DNA of 64,000 nucleotides from assembly GCF_000717645.1 (NCBI RefSeq), contig NZ_JNZZ01000005.1, forward strand, positions 225,987 to 289,986, given 5' to 3'. This stretch comes from Streptomyces californicus. Lineage in GTDB: Bacteria > Actinomycetota > Actinomycetes > Streptomycetales > Streptomycetaceae. Both the position numbers and the translations under genes were made by a program. Numbering within the stretch: position 1 is the first letter of the stretch; every line of letters starts with the position of its first letter. Below, in pieces: positions 1 to 9,381 of this stretch. The notes below the pieces were generated by a model. The model worked only from the letters and a program-made list of their open reading frames with translations. It was not told the origin of the DNA and did not search any database.

Positions 1-633
1 GTCGTCCTCACCGACGGGCTCGGCCACTGGGCCGAGGGCGTCGTCCACGCCGCCGAGGGCAAGGACCGCCTCACCGTCGCCCTGCGCGGCGGCGTACAGG
101 AGGAGCCGGAGCCCGCGCCCCGGATCACCGTCGTCCAGGCCCTGCCCAAGGGCGATCGGGGCGAACTCGCCGTCGAGACGATGACCGAGACCGGCGTCGA
201 CGCGATCGTGCCGTGGCAGGCCGGCCGCTGCATCACCCAGTGGAAGGGCGACCGGGGCGCGAAGGCCCTGGCGAAATGGCGCGCCACCGCCCGCGAGGCC
301 GGCAAGCAGTCCCGCCGCGTCCGCTTCCCCGAGGTGGCCGAAGCGGCGACGACCAAGCAGGTCGCGGCCCTGCTCGCCGACGCCGACTTCGCCGGGGTCC
401 TGCACGAGGACCGCGACCACGACAGCACCCCCCTCGCCACCGCCGGACTCCCGGCCGTCGGCTCCATCGTGCTGGTCGTCGGCCCCGAGGGCGGCGTCTC
501 CCCGCAGGAACTGGCCGCCTTCGCCGAGGCGGGCGCCCGCCCTTACCGGCTCGGCCGCAGCGTGCTGCGCACCTCCACCGCCGGGACCGCCGCGACGGCG
601 CTGCTGCTGGGCCGCACCGGCCGCTGGGGCTGA
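1..633 (+). CDS. rsmE: 16S rRNA (uracil(1498)-N(3))-methyltransferase RsmE, 5'-truncated
   Basis: The reading frame is open from base 1, so the N-terminus lies outside the window and 210 residues are visible. The C-terminal SPOUT-fold signatures are clear: VVGPEGGVSPQEL followed by LGRSVLRTSTAG, the knot that binds S-adenosylmethionine. The family methylates N3 of U1498 in 16S rRNA of the assembled 30S subunit. It is followed by a HIT protein and RNase Z on the same strand, an order I recall from other Streptomyces chromosomes. The family is secure; only the start is missing. Confidence 0.93.
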   Translation, partial: VVLTDGLGHWAEGVVHAAEGKDRLTVALRGGVQEEPEPAPRITVVQALPKGDRGELAVETMTETGVDAIVPWQAGRCITQWKGDRGAKALAKWRATAREAGKQSRRVRFPEVAEAATTKQVAALLADADFAGVLHEDRDHDSTPLATAGLPAVGSIVLVVGPEGGVSPQELAAFAEAGARPYRLGRSVLRTSTAGTAATALLLGRTGRWG

Positions 634-654
634 ACCGGCCGCCGGGGTCGAACC

Positions 655-790
655 GCCGGGGCCGGTCCGTTCGCCGAAGTCGCTCCGCCGGGACCGGTCC
701 GCGGCCGATCCACCCGGGCCGGTCCGTCCGCCGGGCCCGGACCGTCCCGCCGGAGCCGGACCGCCGGACGCCCCCGGAGCGGCGGCGGCC
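655..790. repeat. Degenerate GC-rich repeats between rsmE and the HIT gene
   Basis: A CCGCCGGG(N)CCGGTCCG-like unit recurs about five times with substitutions. There is no credible ORF of its own. A possible promoter (GATAGCAT, about 795-802) lies just downstream, ahead of the HIT gene. Confidence 0.5.
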
Positions 791-890
791 CGGCGATAGC
801 ATGCCCCTGTACCGATCACCGGCGGTCGCGCCGACCACCGGTGAACACGGCGAACACACTGACCACCAGCGAACGAGGAGGCCCGGCGCC

Positions 891-1250
891 ATGGCGGGAG
901 AGCCGCAGTCCGACTGCCTGTTCTGCAAGATCGTCTCGGGGGAGATCCCGGCGACCATCGTCCGCGAGAGCGAGACCACGCTCGCCTTCCGCGACATCAA
1001 CCCGCAGGCCCCGACCCACGTCCTGGTCATCCCGAAGGTCCACTACCCGGACGGCGCCTCCCTCGCCGCCGCAGAGCCGCAGACCGCCGCCGACGTGCTC
1101 ACCGAGGCCGGAGCGGTCGCCGCCGACGAGAAGATCGACTCCACCGGCTACCGGATCATCCTCAACACCGGATCCGGCGCGGGCCAGACCGTCTTCCACG
1201 CACACGCCCACGTCCTCGGAGGCCGCGGCCTCCAGTGGCCCCCCGGATAA
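891..1250 (+). CDS. HIT family protein (histidine triad nucleotide hydrolase)
   Basis: This 119-residue protein has the usual length for bacterial HIT/Hint proteins. The triad is [10 protein letters not shown], with His103, His105 and His107. An N-terminal CLFC pair (Cys9, Cys12) resembles the zinc-binding start of many actinobacterial HIT proteins. The ATG at 891 has a GAGGAGG ribosome site (875-881) nine bases upstream, which rules out the longer frame. The family hydrolyses nucleoside phosphoramidates or adenylates; the substrate here is unknown. RNase Z begins 26 bp downstream on the same strand. Confidence 0.9.
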   Translation: MAGEPQSDCLFCKIVSGEIPATIVRESETTLAFRDINPQAPTHVLVIPKVHYPDGASLAAAEPQTAADVLTEAGAVAADEKIDSTGYRIILNTGSGAGQTVFHAHAHVLGGRGLQWPPG

Positions 1251-1276
1251 CCCCCGTACCGCAGGAGCGTTTCCCC

Positions 1277-2188
1277 ATGTCCGTACGCGAGCTGGTGGTG
1301 CTCGGCACCGCCAGCCAGGTCCCCACCCGGCACCGCAACCACAACGGCTACCTGCTGCGCTGGGACGGCGAGGGCATCCTCTTCGACCCCGGCGAGGGCA
1401 CCCAGCGCCAGATGCTCCGGGCCGGGGTCGCCGCGCACGACGTCCACCGGATCTGCGTCACCCATTTCCACGGCGACCACTCCCTCGGCCTCGCCGGGGT
1501 GATCCAGCGGATCAACCTCGACCAGGTGCCCCACCCGGTGACCGCGCACTACCCGGCGAGCGGGCAGCACTTCTTCGACCGGCTGCGGTACGCCACCGCC
1601 TACCGCGAGACCGTCGAGCTGGACCTCGCCCCGGCCACCGGGGACGGCGGGACCCTCGCCGCCACCCCCGCGTACACCCTGGACAGCGCGAAGCTCTCGC
1701 ACCCCGTCGAGTCGTACGGCTACCGCCTCACCGAGCCCGACACCCGCCGCATGCTGCCCGCCCTCCTCAAGGAGCACGGCATCGCCGGACCGGACGTCGG
1801 CCGCCTCCAGCGCGAGGGCTCCCTCGGCGGCGTCACCCTGGAACAGGTCTCCGAGCACCGGCGCGGACAGCGGTTCGCGTTCGTCATGGACACCCGGCTC
1901 TGCGACGGGGTGTACGCGCTGGCCGACGGCTGCGACATGCTCGTCATCGAGTCCACCTTCCTCGACGAGGACGAGCGGCTGGCCGTCGACCACGGCCACC
2001 TGACCGCCGGCCAGGCCGCCCGGGTCGCGAAGGAGGCGGGCGTGCGCCACCTCGTGCTCACCCACTTCTCCCAGCGCTACAGCGACCCGGAACTCTTCGA
2101 GACCCAGGCCCGCGCCGCCGGGTTCGACGGTGAACTCACCGTCGCCCAGGACCTCGTCCGCGTCCCGGTCCCCACCCGGCACCACTGA
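1277..2188 (+). CDS. rnz: Ribonuclease Z / metallo-beta-lactamase fold hydrolase
   Basis: A 303-residue metallo-beta-lactamase fold protein. The metal site THFHGDH (residues 62-68) has the HxHxDH spacing, and a second histidine motif, [10 protein letters not shown], lies near the C-terminus as in RNase Z. Length, domain order and a GEGTQRQ motif near residue 40 fit the tRNA 3'-processing endonuclease family. I start at ATG 1277 (MSVREL) because an AGGAG sits about ten bases upstream; an in-frame codon at 1235 has no ribosome site. RNase Z matures tRNA 3' ends; activity on other RNAs cannot be judged here. Confidence 0.88.
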   Translation: MSVRELVVLGTASQVPTRHRNHNGYLLRWDGEGILFDPGEGTQRQMLRAGVAAHDVHRICVTHFHGDHSLGLAGVIQRINLDQVPHPVTAHYPASGQHFFDRLRYATAYRETVELDLAPATGDGGTLAATPAYTLDSAKLSHPVESYGYRLTEPDTRRMLPALLKEHGIAGPDVGRLQREGSLGGVTLEQVSEHRRGQRFAFVMDTRLCDGVYALADGCDMLVIESTFLDEDERLAVDHGHLTAGQAARVAKEAGVRHLVLTHFSQRYSDPELFETQARAAGFDGELTVAQDLVRVPVPTRHH

Positions 2189-2221
2189 CCCCCACCAGCA
2201 CCACCGTTTGCGAGACACACC

Positions 2222-3214
2222 GTGCACCTCCCCAAGGCGGAACTCCACCTCCACATCGAAGGCACCCTCGAACCCGAACTGGCCTTCGCCCTCGCCGAGC
2301 GCAACGGGGTGACCCTCCCGTACGCCTCCACCGAAGAGCTGCGCGCCGCCTACGAGTTCGACGACCTCCAGTCCTTCCTCGATCTGTACTACGCGCTGAT
2401 GGCCGTCCTGCGCACCGAGGAGGACTTCGCCGAACTCGCCGACGCCTACCTCGCCCGCGCCGCCGCCCAGGGCGTCCGGCACGCCGAGATCTTCTTCGAC
2501 CCGCAGGCCCACACCGCGCGCGGCGTCCCGATCGGCACGGTCATCGAGGGGCTCGGCCGGGCGCTGGAGCGCAGCGAGGAGAGCCACGGCGTCTCCACCC
2601 GGCTCATCCTCTGCTTCCTGCGCGACCTGTCCGCCGAATCGGCCCTCGGCACCCTCGACGCCGCCCGCCCCTATCTGCACCGGATCAGCGCGGTCGGCCT
2701 GGACTCCGCCGAGGTCGGCCACCCGCCCGCCAAGTTCCGCGAGGTGTACGAGGCGGCCACCGCGCTCGGCCTGCGCAAGGTCGCCCACGCGGGGGAGGAG
2801 GGCCCGCCGGAGTACATCCGTGAGGCCCTGGACGTCCTCGGCGTCGAGCGGATCGACCACGGGCTGCGCTGCATGGAGGACCCGGAGCTGGTGGCGCGGC
2901 TGGTCGCCGACCGGGTGCCGCTCACGCTCTGCCCGCTCTCCAACGTCAGGCTGCGCACGGTGGACCGGCTCGCGGACCATCCGCTGCCGGCGATGCTGGC
3001 CGCCGGACTCCACTGCACGGTGAACTCCGACGACCCCGCGTACTTCGGCGGCTACGCCGGGGACAACTTCGACGCCGTCCGCGAGGCCCTCGCCCTCGGC
3101 CCGGAGCAGCTGCGCACGCTGGCCCGGAACTCGTTCGAGGCGGCGTTCCTCGACGACGACGAGGAACGCCGGGCGCGCTACCTCGCCGAGGTCGAGGCGT
3201 ACACCTTCGACTGA
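2222..3214 (+). CDS. add: Adenosine/adenine deaminase family protein
   Basis: A 330-residue amidohydrolase that begins with a GTG codon. The metal-binding HxH is in ELHLHIEGT (His9, His11). A third histidine is in VAHAGEEG, and late aspartates are in the NSDDPAYFGGY motif. The Asp-Pro-Ala-Tyr-Phe-Gly-Gly form is, as I recall, typical of the adenine-deaminase (type 2) branch rather than classical adenosine deaminase, so adenine may be the substrate. Both are hydrolytic deaminations in purine salvage. It faces a convergent MFS gene across a long palindrome. Confidence 0.85.
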   Translation: MHLPKAELHLHIEGTLEPELAFALAERNGVTLPYASTEELRAAYEFDDLQSFLDLYYALMAVLRTEEDFAELADAYLARAAAQGVRHAEIFFDPQAHTARGVPIGTVIEGLGRALERSEESHGVSTRLILCFLRDLSAESALGTLDAARPYLHRISAVGLDSAEVGHPPAKFREVYEAATALGLRKVAHAGEEGPPEYIREALDVLGVERIDHGLRCMEDPELVARLVADRVPLTLCPLSNVRLRTVDRLADHPLPAMLAAGLHCTVNSDDPAYFGGYAGDNFDAVREALALGPEQLRTLARNSFEAAFLDDDEERRARYLAEVEAYTFD

Positions 3215-3220
3215 GCCAGG

Positions 3221-3337
3221 GACCAGGGGCCGCGGGCCACGGGCAACCGGCCACGGGCCGCAGGCCACGGGCCGCAGGCCACGGGCCTCAGGCCACCGAC
3301 AACGGGGCCACCGGCCACCGACCACGAGCCACGAGCA
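3221..3337. repeat. 14-bp imperfect tandem repeats
   Basis: A GGCCACGGGCCGCA unit stands in near-perfect tandem at 3249-3262, 3263-3276 and 3277-3290 (the last ends CTCA). More decayed copies lie on both sides. The stretch is non-coding and ends directly at a 48-bp palindrome. Confidence 0.8.
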
Positions 3338-3385
3338 CCGGCCGGAGCCGCGACCTCGTACGTACGAGGTCGCGGCTCCGGCCGG
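3338..3385. terminator. 48-bp perfect palindrome, probable bidirectional terminator
   Basis: Every one of 24 base pairs around the centre 3361/3362 is complementary. The arm reads CCGGCCGGAGCCGCGACC and continues to CTCGTAC. It lies between two convergent genes (deaminase and MFS exporter), where a factor-independent terminator serving both strands is expected. There is no unpaired loop, so as DNA it could also extrude a cruciform. Confidence 0.85.
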
Positions 3386-3401
3386 CCGACGCGGTGCGCG
3401 G

Positions 3402-4745
3402 TCAGCCGTTCCCCTGGCCGGACGCGCCGTCCGGACCGGCCGTCCGGATCGCGCTCCGCACCAGGCGCCTGCGCCGCAGCGCCGGAACGCGCAGCTCCGT
3501 GACGGTCTGCTCCGGCGCACCGAGCTTCGGCACCGCGCCGGGCATGCTGCCCGTGGCGGTGGCGGCCAGCAGCGCGACCGGGACTCCACCGCGACGGCGC
3601 ACCGACCCCGGCACCAGCGGACGGCCGCCGGTGTGCAGCGCCACGGCGGTCACCGGGGCGGCGACCAGCAGGGTGGCCGCGCCCAGGATCAGGCCCATCG
3701 CCGGATAGCCCGCCTCCTCGGAGAGCACGCTGCCCAGCAGCGGCCCGCAGGCCACCCCCACCGAGGAGGCCGACCCCGCCAGCACCGCCCAGCGGCCCCG
3801 TATGTCCAGGGAGGCCGCCAGCCCGATCAGATACGACAGGACCACCGGGTAGACGGTGTTCCACAGGATCTCGCCGGTCGCGAACGACCCGAGGTCCCGG
3901 GCCGAGGAGCTGAGCACGATGCTCCCGGCGATGACCACGGTGCCGAGACCGATCGGCATCGCCCGGCCGAGCCGCCCGCCGAGCAGCCCGGCGCCCGTCA
4001 CTCCGAGCAGCCCCGCGCCGAGCGCGGCGGCGAACACCGCGCCGACCGTCACCTCGGACAGCCCCGCCTGGACCACGCCGATGCGGCTGCTCACCCCCCA
4101 CAGCGCGTTCTGCGCCATGGACCAGACGAGCATCCCGCCCGCCAGGACGAGCCCGGAGCGGCGGTGCGGCAGCCGGCCGGTCACCGGCGACGCGGCGCCC
4201 TCCGCCCCCGTGGCGTCGCCGAGCCGCGCGGTCGCGGGCCAGACGAGCAGGGCCACCACGGCGATCGCGGCGAACGGGAGCCGGTGGCCGCCGCCCAGAT
4301 GGGGGATCGTCAGATAGAGGACGCCCGCCGTGGCGGACACGGTGAGCAGCCCGAGCGAGGACGTCCGGTGCGGATCACGGCGGGCGGCTATCCCGGCGGC
4401 GGCGACCGCGGTCGCCGTTCCCGATCCGAGGCCGCCGACCACCACGCCCAGCACCACCAGCGGTACGGACCCGGCGAGGGCGGTGAAGCCGTAGCCGACG
4501 GCGGCCAGCACCAGTCCGGCGCGGGCGGGGGTACGGGGGCCGAGCCGTTCGACGCGGCCCGCCAGCGCGAAGCCGGCGCCGGCCGAACTGAGCAGCAGGG
4601 CGCTGCCGACCAGCCCCGCCTCGGTGGCACTGAGCCCGAGCTGGGCGCTGAGCCGCCCGACGAGGGTGGGGAGGAGGTAGGAGGCGAGGTAACCGGCGGT
4701 GAACACGGCCACCAGAGGCCACACGGCACCAGGGCGCGAGGACAT
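3402..4745 (-). CDS. MFS transporter
   Basis: A 447-residue hydrophobic protein with about twelve membrane segments. It opens with WPLVAVFTAGYLASYLLPTL and has glycine/alanine-rich helices throughout, the pattern of the major facilitator superfamily (YbfB/CynX-like length). I choose ATG 4745 because AGGAA lies eight bases upstream; an in-frame ATG at 4763 has no ribosome site. The substrate is unknown. It is divergent from a sugar kinase gene and shares its control region, so a link to a sugar or nucleoside is possible but unproven. Confidence 0.85.
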   Translation of the reverse strand: MSSRPGAVWPLVAVFTAGYLASYLLPTLVGRLSAQLGLSATEAGLVGSALLLSSAGAGFALAGRVERLGPRTPARAGLVLAAVGYGFTALAGSVPLVVLGVVVGGLGSGTATAVAAAGIAARRDPHRTSSLGLLTVSATAGVLYLTIPHLGGGHRLPFAAIAVVALLVWPATARLGDATGAEGAASPVTGRLPHRRSGLVLAGGMLVWSMAQNALWGVSSRIGVVQAGLSEVTVGAVFAAALGAGLLGVTGAGLLGGRLGRAMPIGLGTVVIAGSIVLSSSARDLGSFATGEILWNTVYPVVLSYLIGLAASLDIRGRWAVLAGSASSVGVACGPLLGSVLSEEAGYPAMGLILGAATLLVAAPVTAVALHTGGRPLVPGSVRRRGGVPVALLAATATGSMPGAVPKLGAPEQTVTELRVPALRRRRLVRSAIRTAGPDGASGQGNG

Positions 4746-4964
4746 GGGCGTTCCTGAAGACATGCCTGAGCAGGCAGGGGGAGGGGAGGGGAGAGGTACT
4801 GCGGGAAGGCACGGCGAAGCAGGGGGTACTGGGGGAGGGCATGGGGGTGCTGCGGAGGTAAGGCGATATGCCAGGAGATCGCGGCTCTCGTCGGACAAGG
4901 TGCCCGATGGTGCTCGCGGGCCAATTTGTATCAAGCGCTTCCGGCACCCCGAAAGCCGCCCCGC

Positions 4965-4980
4965 TGTGATCTGGCTCACT
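4965..4980. promoter_or_regulatory. CRP/FNR-like dyad
   Basis: TGTGA-N6-TCACT matches the classical CRP consensus half-sites TGTGA and TCACA at nine of ten positions. It sits midway in the divergent region. Streptomyces has a Crp homologue, but binding here is inference. Confidence 0.45.
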
Positions 4981-4984
4981 TATG

Positions 4985-5028
4985 TGTTTATGCAGCCTCA
5001 GGACGGGTATTAGCGCATGTTTATGCAG
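4985..5028. promoter_or_regulatory. Direct repeat TGTTTATGCAG, 33-bp phased
   Basis: TGTTTATGCAG occurs at 4985-4995 and again at 5018-5028, 33 bp apart, close to three helical turns. The A/T-rich core is unusual in this genome. It may be a regulator binding pair between the kinase and transporter genes. Confidence 0.45.
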
Positions 5029-5185
5029 GTCAGGCGTGCTGCGAACACCTGGGCTCGAACAGCGTGTTCCCGTCCCCGGATCGGGCAGACTGGCCGCACT
5101 CCACCCCTCCGGATCACCCCCGCGATCCGCACCCCAGACGGTCCGGATCGAGCCGCGATCCGCCGCACGACCCCGGGAGAGCACG

Positions 5186-6313
5186 GTGAGCACAGAGACT
5201 CCGGGCATCGACCCCCTGCTGGCGTTGCGGGCCCCCCGCGACCCCGCCTGCGACGTCTTCCTGACCGGCACGGTCTTCCTCGACATCATCTTCACCGGCC
5301 TGGACAGCGCCCCCGTGCGCGGTACGGAGTCCTGGGCCCGGGGGATGGGCTCCAGCCCCGGCGGCGTCGCCAACATGGCCACCGCGCTCGCCCGCCTCGG
5401 CCTGCACACCTCCCTGGCCGCCGCCTTCGGGGACGACCACTACGGGGAGTACTGCTGGGACGCCCTCGAACAGGGCGAGGGGATCGACCTGTCGATGTCC
5501 CGCACCGTCCCCGGCTGGCACTCCCCGGTCACCGTCTCCATGGCGTACGAGGGCGAACGCACGATGGTCTCGCACGGCCACGAGGCGCCCCCGCCCACCG
5601 GGACCGCCGGCCCGGCCCCCGTCACGGCCCCCGCTCCCGACCCGGTCTTCCCGCACTGCCCGCCGCGCGCCCGCGCCGCCGTTGCCTCGCTCGCCCCGGG
5701 CCGCCCCGAGCCCTGGGTGGCCGCCGCCGCCCGCGGCGGCGCGCTGATCTTCGCCGACGTCGGCTGGGACGAGACGGGCCGCTGGGACCTGGACGCCCTC
5801 CCCGACCTGGCGCACTGCGAGGCGTTCCTGCCCAACGCCGAGGAGGCGATGCGCTACACCCGCACCGACTGCCCGCGCGCCGCCGCCCACGCGCTCGCCG
5901 AACGCGTCCCGCTCGCCGTCGTCACCCTGGGCGCCGAGGGCGCGTACGCCGTGGACGGGCGTACGGGCGCCGCCGCCGAGGTGCCCGCCATCGAGGTGGA
6001 GGCGCTGGACCCGACCGGCGCGGGAGACGTCTTCGTCGCCGGTTTCGTGACCGGCACCCTCGCCGACTGGCCGCTCGCCGACCGGCTCGCCTTCGCGGGG
6101 CTGACCGCCGCCCTCTCCGTCCAGGAGTTCGGCGGCTCCCTCTCCGCCCCCGGCTGGGCCGAGATCGCCGCCTGGTGGCAGCTCGTCCGCACCTGCGACC
6201 GCCAGGCGCCCGCCGCCCTGGAGCGGTACGCGTTCCTGGACGACCTGCTGCCCGCCACGGCCCGCGCCTGGCCGCTGCGGCGCGCCGTGCCCACGATCGG
6301 CTTCCGCCAGTGA
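5186..6313 (+). CDS. PfkB family carbohydrate kinase
   Basis: A 375-residue ribokinase-superfamily protein. The N-terminal region TGTVFLDIIFTGL and the glycine pair in SSPGGVANMATALARLG are the PfkB sugar-binding signature. DPTGAGDVFVAGF near residues 275-287 carries the catalytic aspartate and the anion hole. Such enzymes phosphorylate sugars or nucleosides with ATP; the substrate cannot be told. The GTG start at 5186 has GGGAGA six bases upstream; the frame open from 4982 runs through the control region and is not used. The gene is divergent from the MFS exporter. Confidence 0.88.
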   Translation: MSTETPGIDPLLALRAPRDPACDVFLTGTVFLDIIFTGLDSAPVRGTESWARGMGSSPGGVANMATALARLGLHTSLAAAFGDDHYGEYCWDALEQGEGIDLSMSRTVPGWHSPVTVSMAYEGERTMVSHGHEAPPPTGTAGPAPVTAPAPDPVFPHCPPRARAAVASLAPGRPEPWVAAAARGGALIFADVGWDETGRWDLDALPDLAHCEAFLPNAEEAMRYTRTDCPRAAAHALAERVPLAVVTLGAEGAYAVDGRTGAAAEVPAIEVEALDPTGAGDVFVAGFVTGTLADWPLADRLAFAGLTAALSVQEFGGSLSAPGWAEIAAWWQLVRTCDRQAPAALERYAFLDDLLPATARAWPLRRAVPTIGFRQ

Positions 6314-6511
6314 GCACTGCTCCCGGCCCCCGGCCGGACCCGCCCGGGGGCGTTCCCGCCGGCCGTTCGCACGGTGCCCTCGCGACTCGTACACACGCGC
6401 GGTAAAAGCGCTCTGCGTTGTCACCGTCAGGTCGTACGCTTGGTGGTCCAGAGGTTGTCGAACAGCGAGAACCCTGCAACGGGAGGTATGCGCAGGCCAT
6501 AGGGCCGGCCC

Positions 6512-7576
6512 ATGACTCAGTCACCCACACAGCCGCAGGCGCGTGCCCAGATCAGGATCCCGGCCGCACACCCCATGGTGATGCTCCTCGGATCGGGCGA
6601 CTCGCTGTTGCGCGTGATCGAAGAGGCTTTCCCGGCAGCCGACATCCACGTCCGGGGCAACGAGATCAGTGCCACGGGTGAGGCCGCCGACGTCGCCCTC
6701 ATCCAACGCCTGTTCGACGAGATGATGCTCGTGCTCCGCACCGGAGCGCCGATGACGGAGGACGCAGTGGAACGGTCGATCGCCATGCTCAGGGCGGCCG
6801 GCGAGGGGCAGGAGGGCCCGGAGGGCGAGACGCCCGCCGAGGTGCTCACGCAGAACATCCTCTCCAACCGCGGCCGCACCATCCGCCCCAAGACGCTCAA
6901 CCAGAAGCGCTACGTGGACGCGATCGACCAGCACACGATCGTGTTCGGCATCGGTCCCGCCGGTACGGGCAAGACCTATCTCGCCATGGCCAAGGCGGTC
7001 CAGGCCCTGCAGTCCAAGCAGGTCAGCCGGATCATCCTGACCCGTCCGGCCGTCGAGGCGGGGGAGCGGCTGGGCTTCCTGCCGGGCACCCTGTTCGACA
7101 AGATCGACCCGTATCTGCGTCCGCTCTACGACGCCCTGCACGACATGCTCGACCCCGACTCGATCCCGCGGCTGATGGCGGCGGGCACGATCGAGGTGGC
7201 GCCCCTGGCCTACATGCGGGGACGTACCTTGAACGACGCGTTCATCATCCTGGACGAGGCGCAGAACACCAGCGCCGAGCAGATGAAGATGTTCCTCACC
7301 CGCCTCGGCTTCGACTCCAAGATCGTCATCACCGGTGACGTCACCCAGGTCGACCTGCCGAGCGGCACCAAGAGCGGGCTGCGCCAGGTCCAGGAGATCC
7401 TGGAGGACGTGGAGGACGTGCACTTCTCCCGGCTCAGCTCCCAGGATGTCGTCCGGCACAAGCTCGTCGGCCGTATCGTCGACGCGTACGAGAAGTACGA
7501 CAGCCGCAACGGTCAACGAGACGGTCAGTCGGAAGGCCGTGAAGACGGCCGACGCGACCGCCGAAAAGGGAAGTAG
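6512..7576 (+). CDS. phoH: PhoH family P-loop NTPase
   Basis: 354 residues. Walker A is GPAGTGKTYL (about residues 149-158) and Walker B is FIILDEAQN (about 245-253), the PhoH arrangement. The protein is probably a cytoplasmic RNA helicase-like ATPase. It heads a conserved block with ybeY, a CBS-domain membrane protein and mmcQ. A strong GGGAGG (6481-6486) lies one base before another in-frame ATG (6488), which is closed after four codons (ATG CGC AGG CCA TAG). The real start at 6512 therefore follows a tiny upstream ORF and has only a weak ribosome site. Confidence 0.93.
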   Translation: MTQSPTQPQARAQIRIPAAHPMVMLLGSGDSLLRVIEEAFPAADIHVRGNEISATGEAADVALIQRLFDEMMLVLRTGAPMTEDAVERSIAMLRAAGEGQEGPEGETPAEVLTQNILSNRGRTIRPKTLNQKRYVDAIDQHTIVFGIGPAGTGKTYLAMAKAVQALQSKQVSRIILTRPAVEAGERLGFLPGTLFDKIDPYLRPLYDALHDMLDPDSIPRLMAAGTIEVAPLAYMRGRTLNDAFIILDEAQNTSAEQMKMFLTRLGFDSKIVITGDVTQVDLPSGTKSGLRQVQEILEDVEDVHFSRLSSQDVVRHKLVGRIVDAYEKYDSRNGQRDGQSEGREDGRRDRRKGK

Positions 7577-7588
7577 TCGCAGCGCACC

Positions 7589-8086
7589 ATGTCGATCGAC
7601 GTCAACAACGAGTCCGGAACCGAGGTCGACGAGCAGGCGATCCTCGACATCGCCCGCTACGCACTCGCCCGGATGCGGATCCACCCGCTGTCCGAGCTCT
7701 CGGTGATCGTGGTGGACACCGACGCCATGGAGCAGCTGCACATCCAGTGGATGGACCTCCCCGGGCCGACCGATGTCATGTCCTTCCCGATGGACGAACT
7801 GCGCCCGCCGGCCAAGGACGACCAAGAGCCCCCGCAGGGGCTCCTGGGTGACATCGTGCTCTGCCCGGAGGTCGCGGCGAAGCAGGGCGAGGAGGCCCCG
7901 ACGCGGCACTCCATGGACGAGGAGCTCCAACTCCTGACCGTCCACGGGGTGCTGCACCTGCTGGGGTACGACCACGAGGAGCCGGACGAGAAGGCCGAGA
8001 TGTTCGGTCTCCAGGCCGCGATCGTGGACGGCTGGCGCGGCGAGCAGGGGCTCACCGGTCCCTCCCCGGCCCCCACCGTCTCGTGA
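7589..8086 (+). CDS. ybeY: rRNA maturation endoribonuclease YbeY
   Basis: 165 residues with the zinc motif [11 protein letters not shown] (His119, His123, His129), diagnostic for YbeY, and a preceding region [10 protein letters not shown] typical of the fold. The enzyme takes part in 16S rRNA 3'-end maturation and 70S quality control. It follows phoH by 12 bp, and its stop overlaps the GTG of the next gene (GTGA), so the three are probably one transcript. Confidence 0.95.
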   Translation: MSIDVNNESGTEVDEQAILDIARYALARMRIHPLSELSVIVVDTDAMEQLHIQWMDLPGPTDVMSFPMDELRPPAKDDQEPPQGLLGDIVLCPEVAAKQGEEAPTRHSMDEELQLLTVHGVLHLLGYDHEEPDEKAEMFGLQAAIVDGWRGEQGLTGPSPAPTVS

Positions 8087-9381
8087 GCGCGCCGCTGATC
8101 GTCGGCGCCGTCCTGCTGGTCGTCGTCGGCTGGCTCGCCGCCTGCGCGGAGGCCGGCATCGCCCGCACCTCCAGCTTTCGGGCCGACGAGGCCGTACGCT
8201 CCGGCCGCCGGGGCAGCGCGAAGCTGGCCAGGATCGCCGCCGACCCGACCCGCTATCTCAACGTCGCCCTGCTGGTGCGGGTCGCCTGCGAGATGTCGGC
8301 CGGGGTGCTCGTCACCTACGCCTGCCTCCAGGAACTCCCCGAGACCTGGGAGGCGCTGGCCGTCGCGATGGGCGTCATGGTCCTCGTGAGCTACGTCGCC
8401 ATCGGCGTCTCCCCGCGCACCATCGGCCGCCAGCACCCGCTGAACACGGCCACGGCGGCGGCGTACGTCTTGGTGCCGCTGGCCCGGATCATGGGGCCGA
8501 TCCCGCAACTGCTGATCCTCGTCGGCAACGCGCTGACCCCCGGCAAGGGGTTCCGCAAGGGCCCGTTCGCCAGCGAGGCCGAACTGCGGGCCATGGTGGA
8601 CCTGGCCGAGGCGGAGTCGCTCATCGAGGACGACGAACGCCGCATGGTGCACTCCGTCTTCGAGCTGGGCGACACCCTGGTCCGCGAGGTCATGGTGCCC
8701 CGCACCGACCTGGTCTCCATCGAGCGGTTCAAGACGATCCGTCAGGCCCTCACCCTCGCCCTGCGCTCCGGCTTCTCCCGGATACCGGTCACCGGCGAGA
8801 ACGAGGACGACGTCGTCGGGATCGTCTACCTCAAGGACCTGGTCCGCAAGACGCACATCAACCGCGAATCCGAGTCCGACCCGGTCTCCACCGCGATGCG
8901 CCCCGCCGCCTTCGTCCCCGACACCAAGAACGCCGGCGACCTGCTGCGCGAGATGCAGCGGGACCGCAGCCACGTCGCCGTCGTCATCGACGAGTACGGC
9001 GGCACGGCGGGCATCGTCACCATCGAGGACATCCTGGAGGAGATCGTCGGCGAGATCACCGACGAGTACGACCGGGAGCTGCCGCCCGTCCAGGAGCTGG
9101 AGAACGGCTGCTACCGGGTCACCGCCCGCCTCGACATCGGGGACCTCGGCGACCTCTTCGGGCTCGACGAGTACGACGACGAGGACGTGGAGACCGTCGG
9201 CGGACTGCTCGCCAAGGCGCTCGGCCGGGTCCCGATCGCCGGGGCGTCGGCCCCCGTCGAGCTGCCCGACGGCCGCCGCCTGCGGCTCACCGCCGAGTCC
9301 CCGGCGGGCCGCCGGAACAAGATCGTCACCGTGCTCGTGGAGCCCGAGTCCGCCGAGCCCGAGGAGAAGGAAGCGGAATGA
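8083..9381 (+). CDS. Hemolysin-family membrane protein (DUF21/CNNM, CBS pair, CorC_HlyC)
   Basis: 432 residues. The N-terminal DUF21 membrane region (about 1-180) is followed by a CBS pair (about 200-330; [12 protein letters not shown] and [17 protein letters not shown]) and a C-terminal CorC_HlyC domain (about 345-425). The layout matches CNNM/CorC-type proteins, which have been linked to magnesium and cobalt transport. The GTG start overlaps the ybeY stop and the stop overlaps mmcQ, so translation is probably coupled at both ends. The 'hemolysin' name is historical. Confidence 0.92.
   Translation: MSAPLIVGAVLLVVVGWLAACAEAGIARTSSFRADEAVRSGRRGSAKLARIAADPTRYLNVALLVRVACEMSAGVLVTYACLQELPETWEALAVAMGVMVLVSYVAIGVSPRTIGRQHPLNTATAAAYVLVPLARIMGPIPQLLILVGNALTPGKGFRKGPFASEAELRAMVDLAEAESLIEDDERRMVHSVFELGDTLVREVMVPRTDLVSIERFKTIRQALTLALRSGFSRIPVTGENEDDVVGIVYLKDLVRKTHINRESESDPVSTAMRPAAFVPDTKNAGDLLREMQRDRSHVAVVIDEYGGTAGIVTIEDILEEIVGEITDEYDRELPPVQELENGCYRVTARLDIGDLGDLFGLDEYDDEDVETVGGLLAKALGRVPIAGASAPVELPDGRRLRLTAESPAGRRNKIVTVLVEPESAEPEEKEAE

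Larger units (their letters stand above)
4746..5185. other. 440-bp divergent control region
   Basis: There is no gene here. The region contains a LacI-type core palindrome AAGCGCTT (4933-4940), a CRP-like site (4965-4980) and an 11-bp direct repeat (4985-4995 and 5018-5028). It separates the MFS exporter (minus) from the PfkB kinase (plus) and must hold both promoters. Confidence 0.6.

Noticed and set aside
1148..3589. 813-residue minus-strand open frame
   Set aside because: It lies opposite RNase Z and the deaminase; the composition (Gly/Ala/Val/Arg/Glu) is that of an antisense shadow in high-GC DNA and no motif is present.
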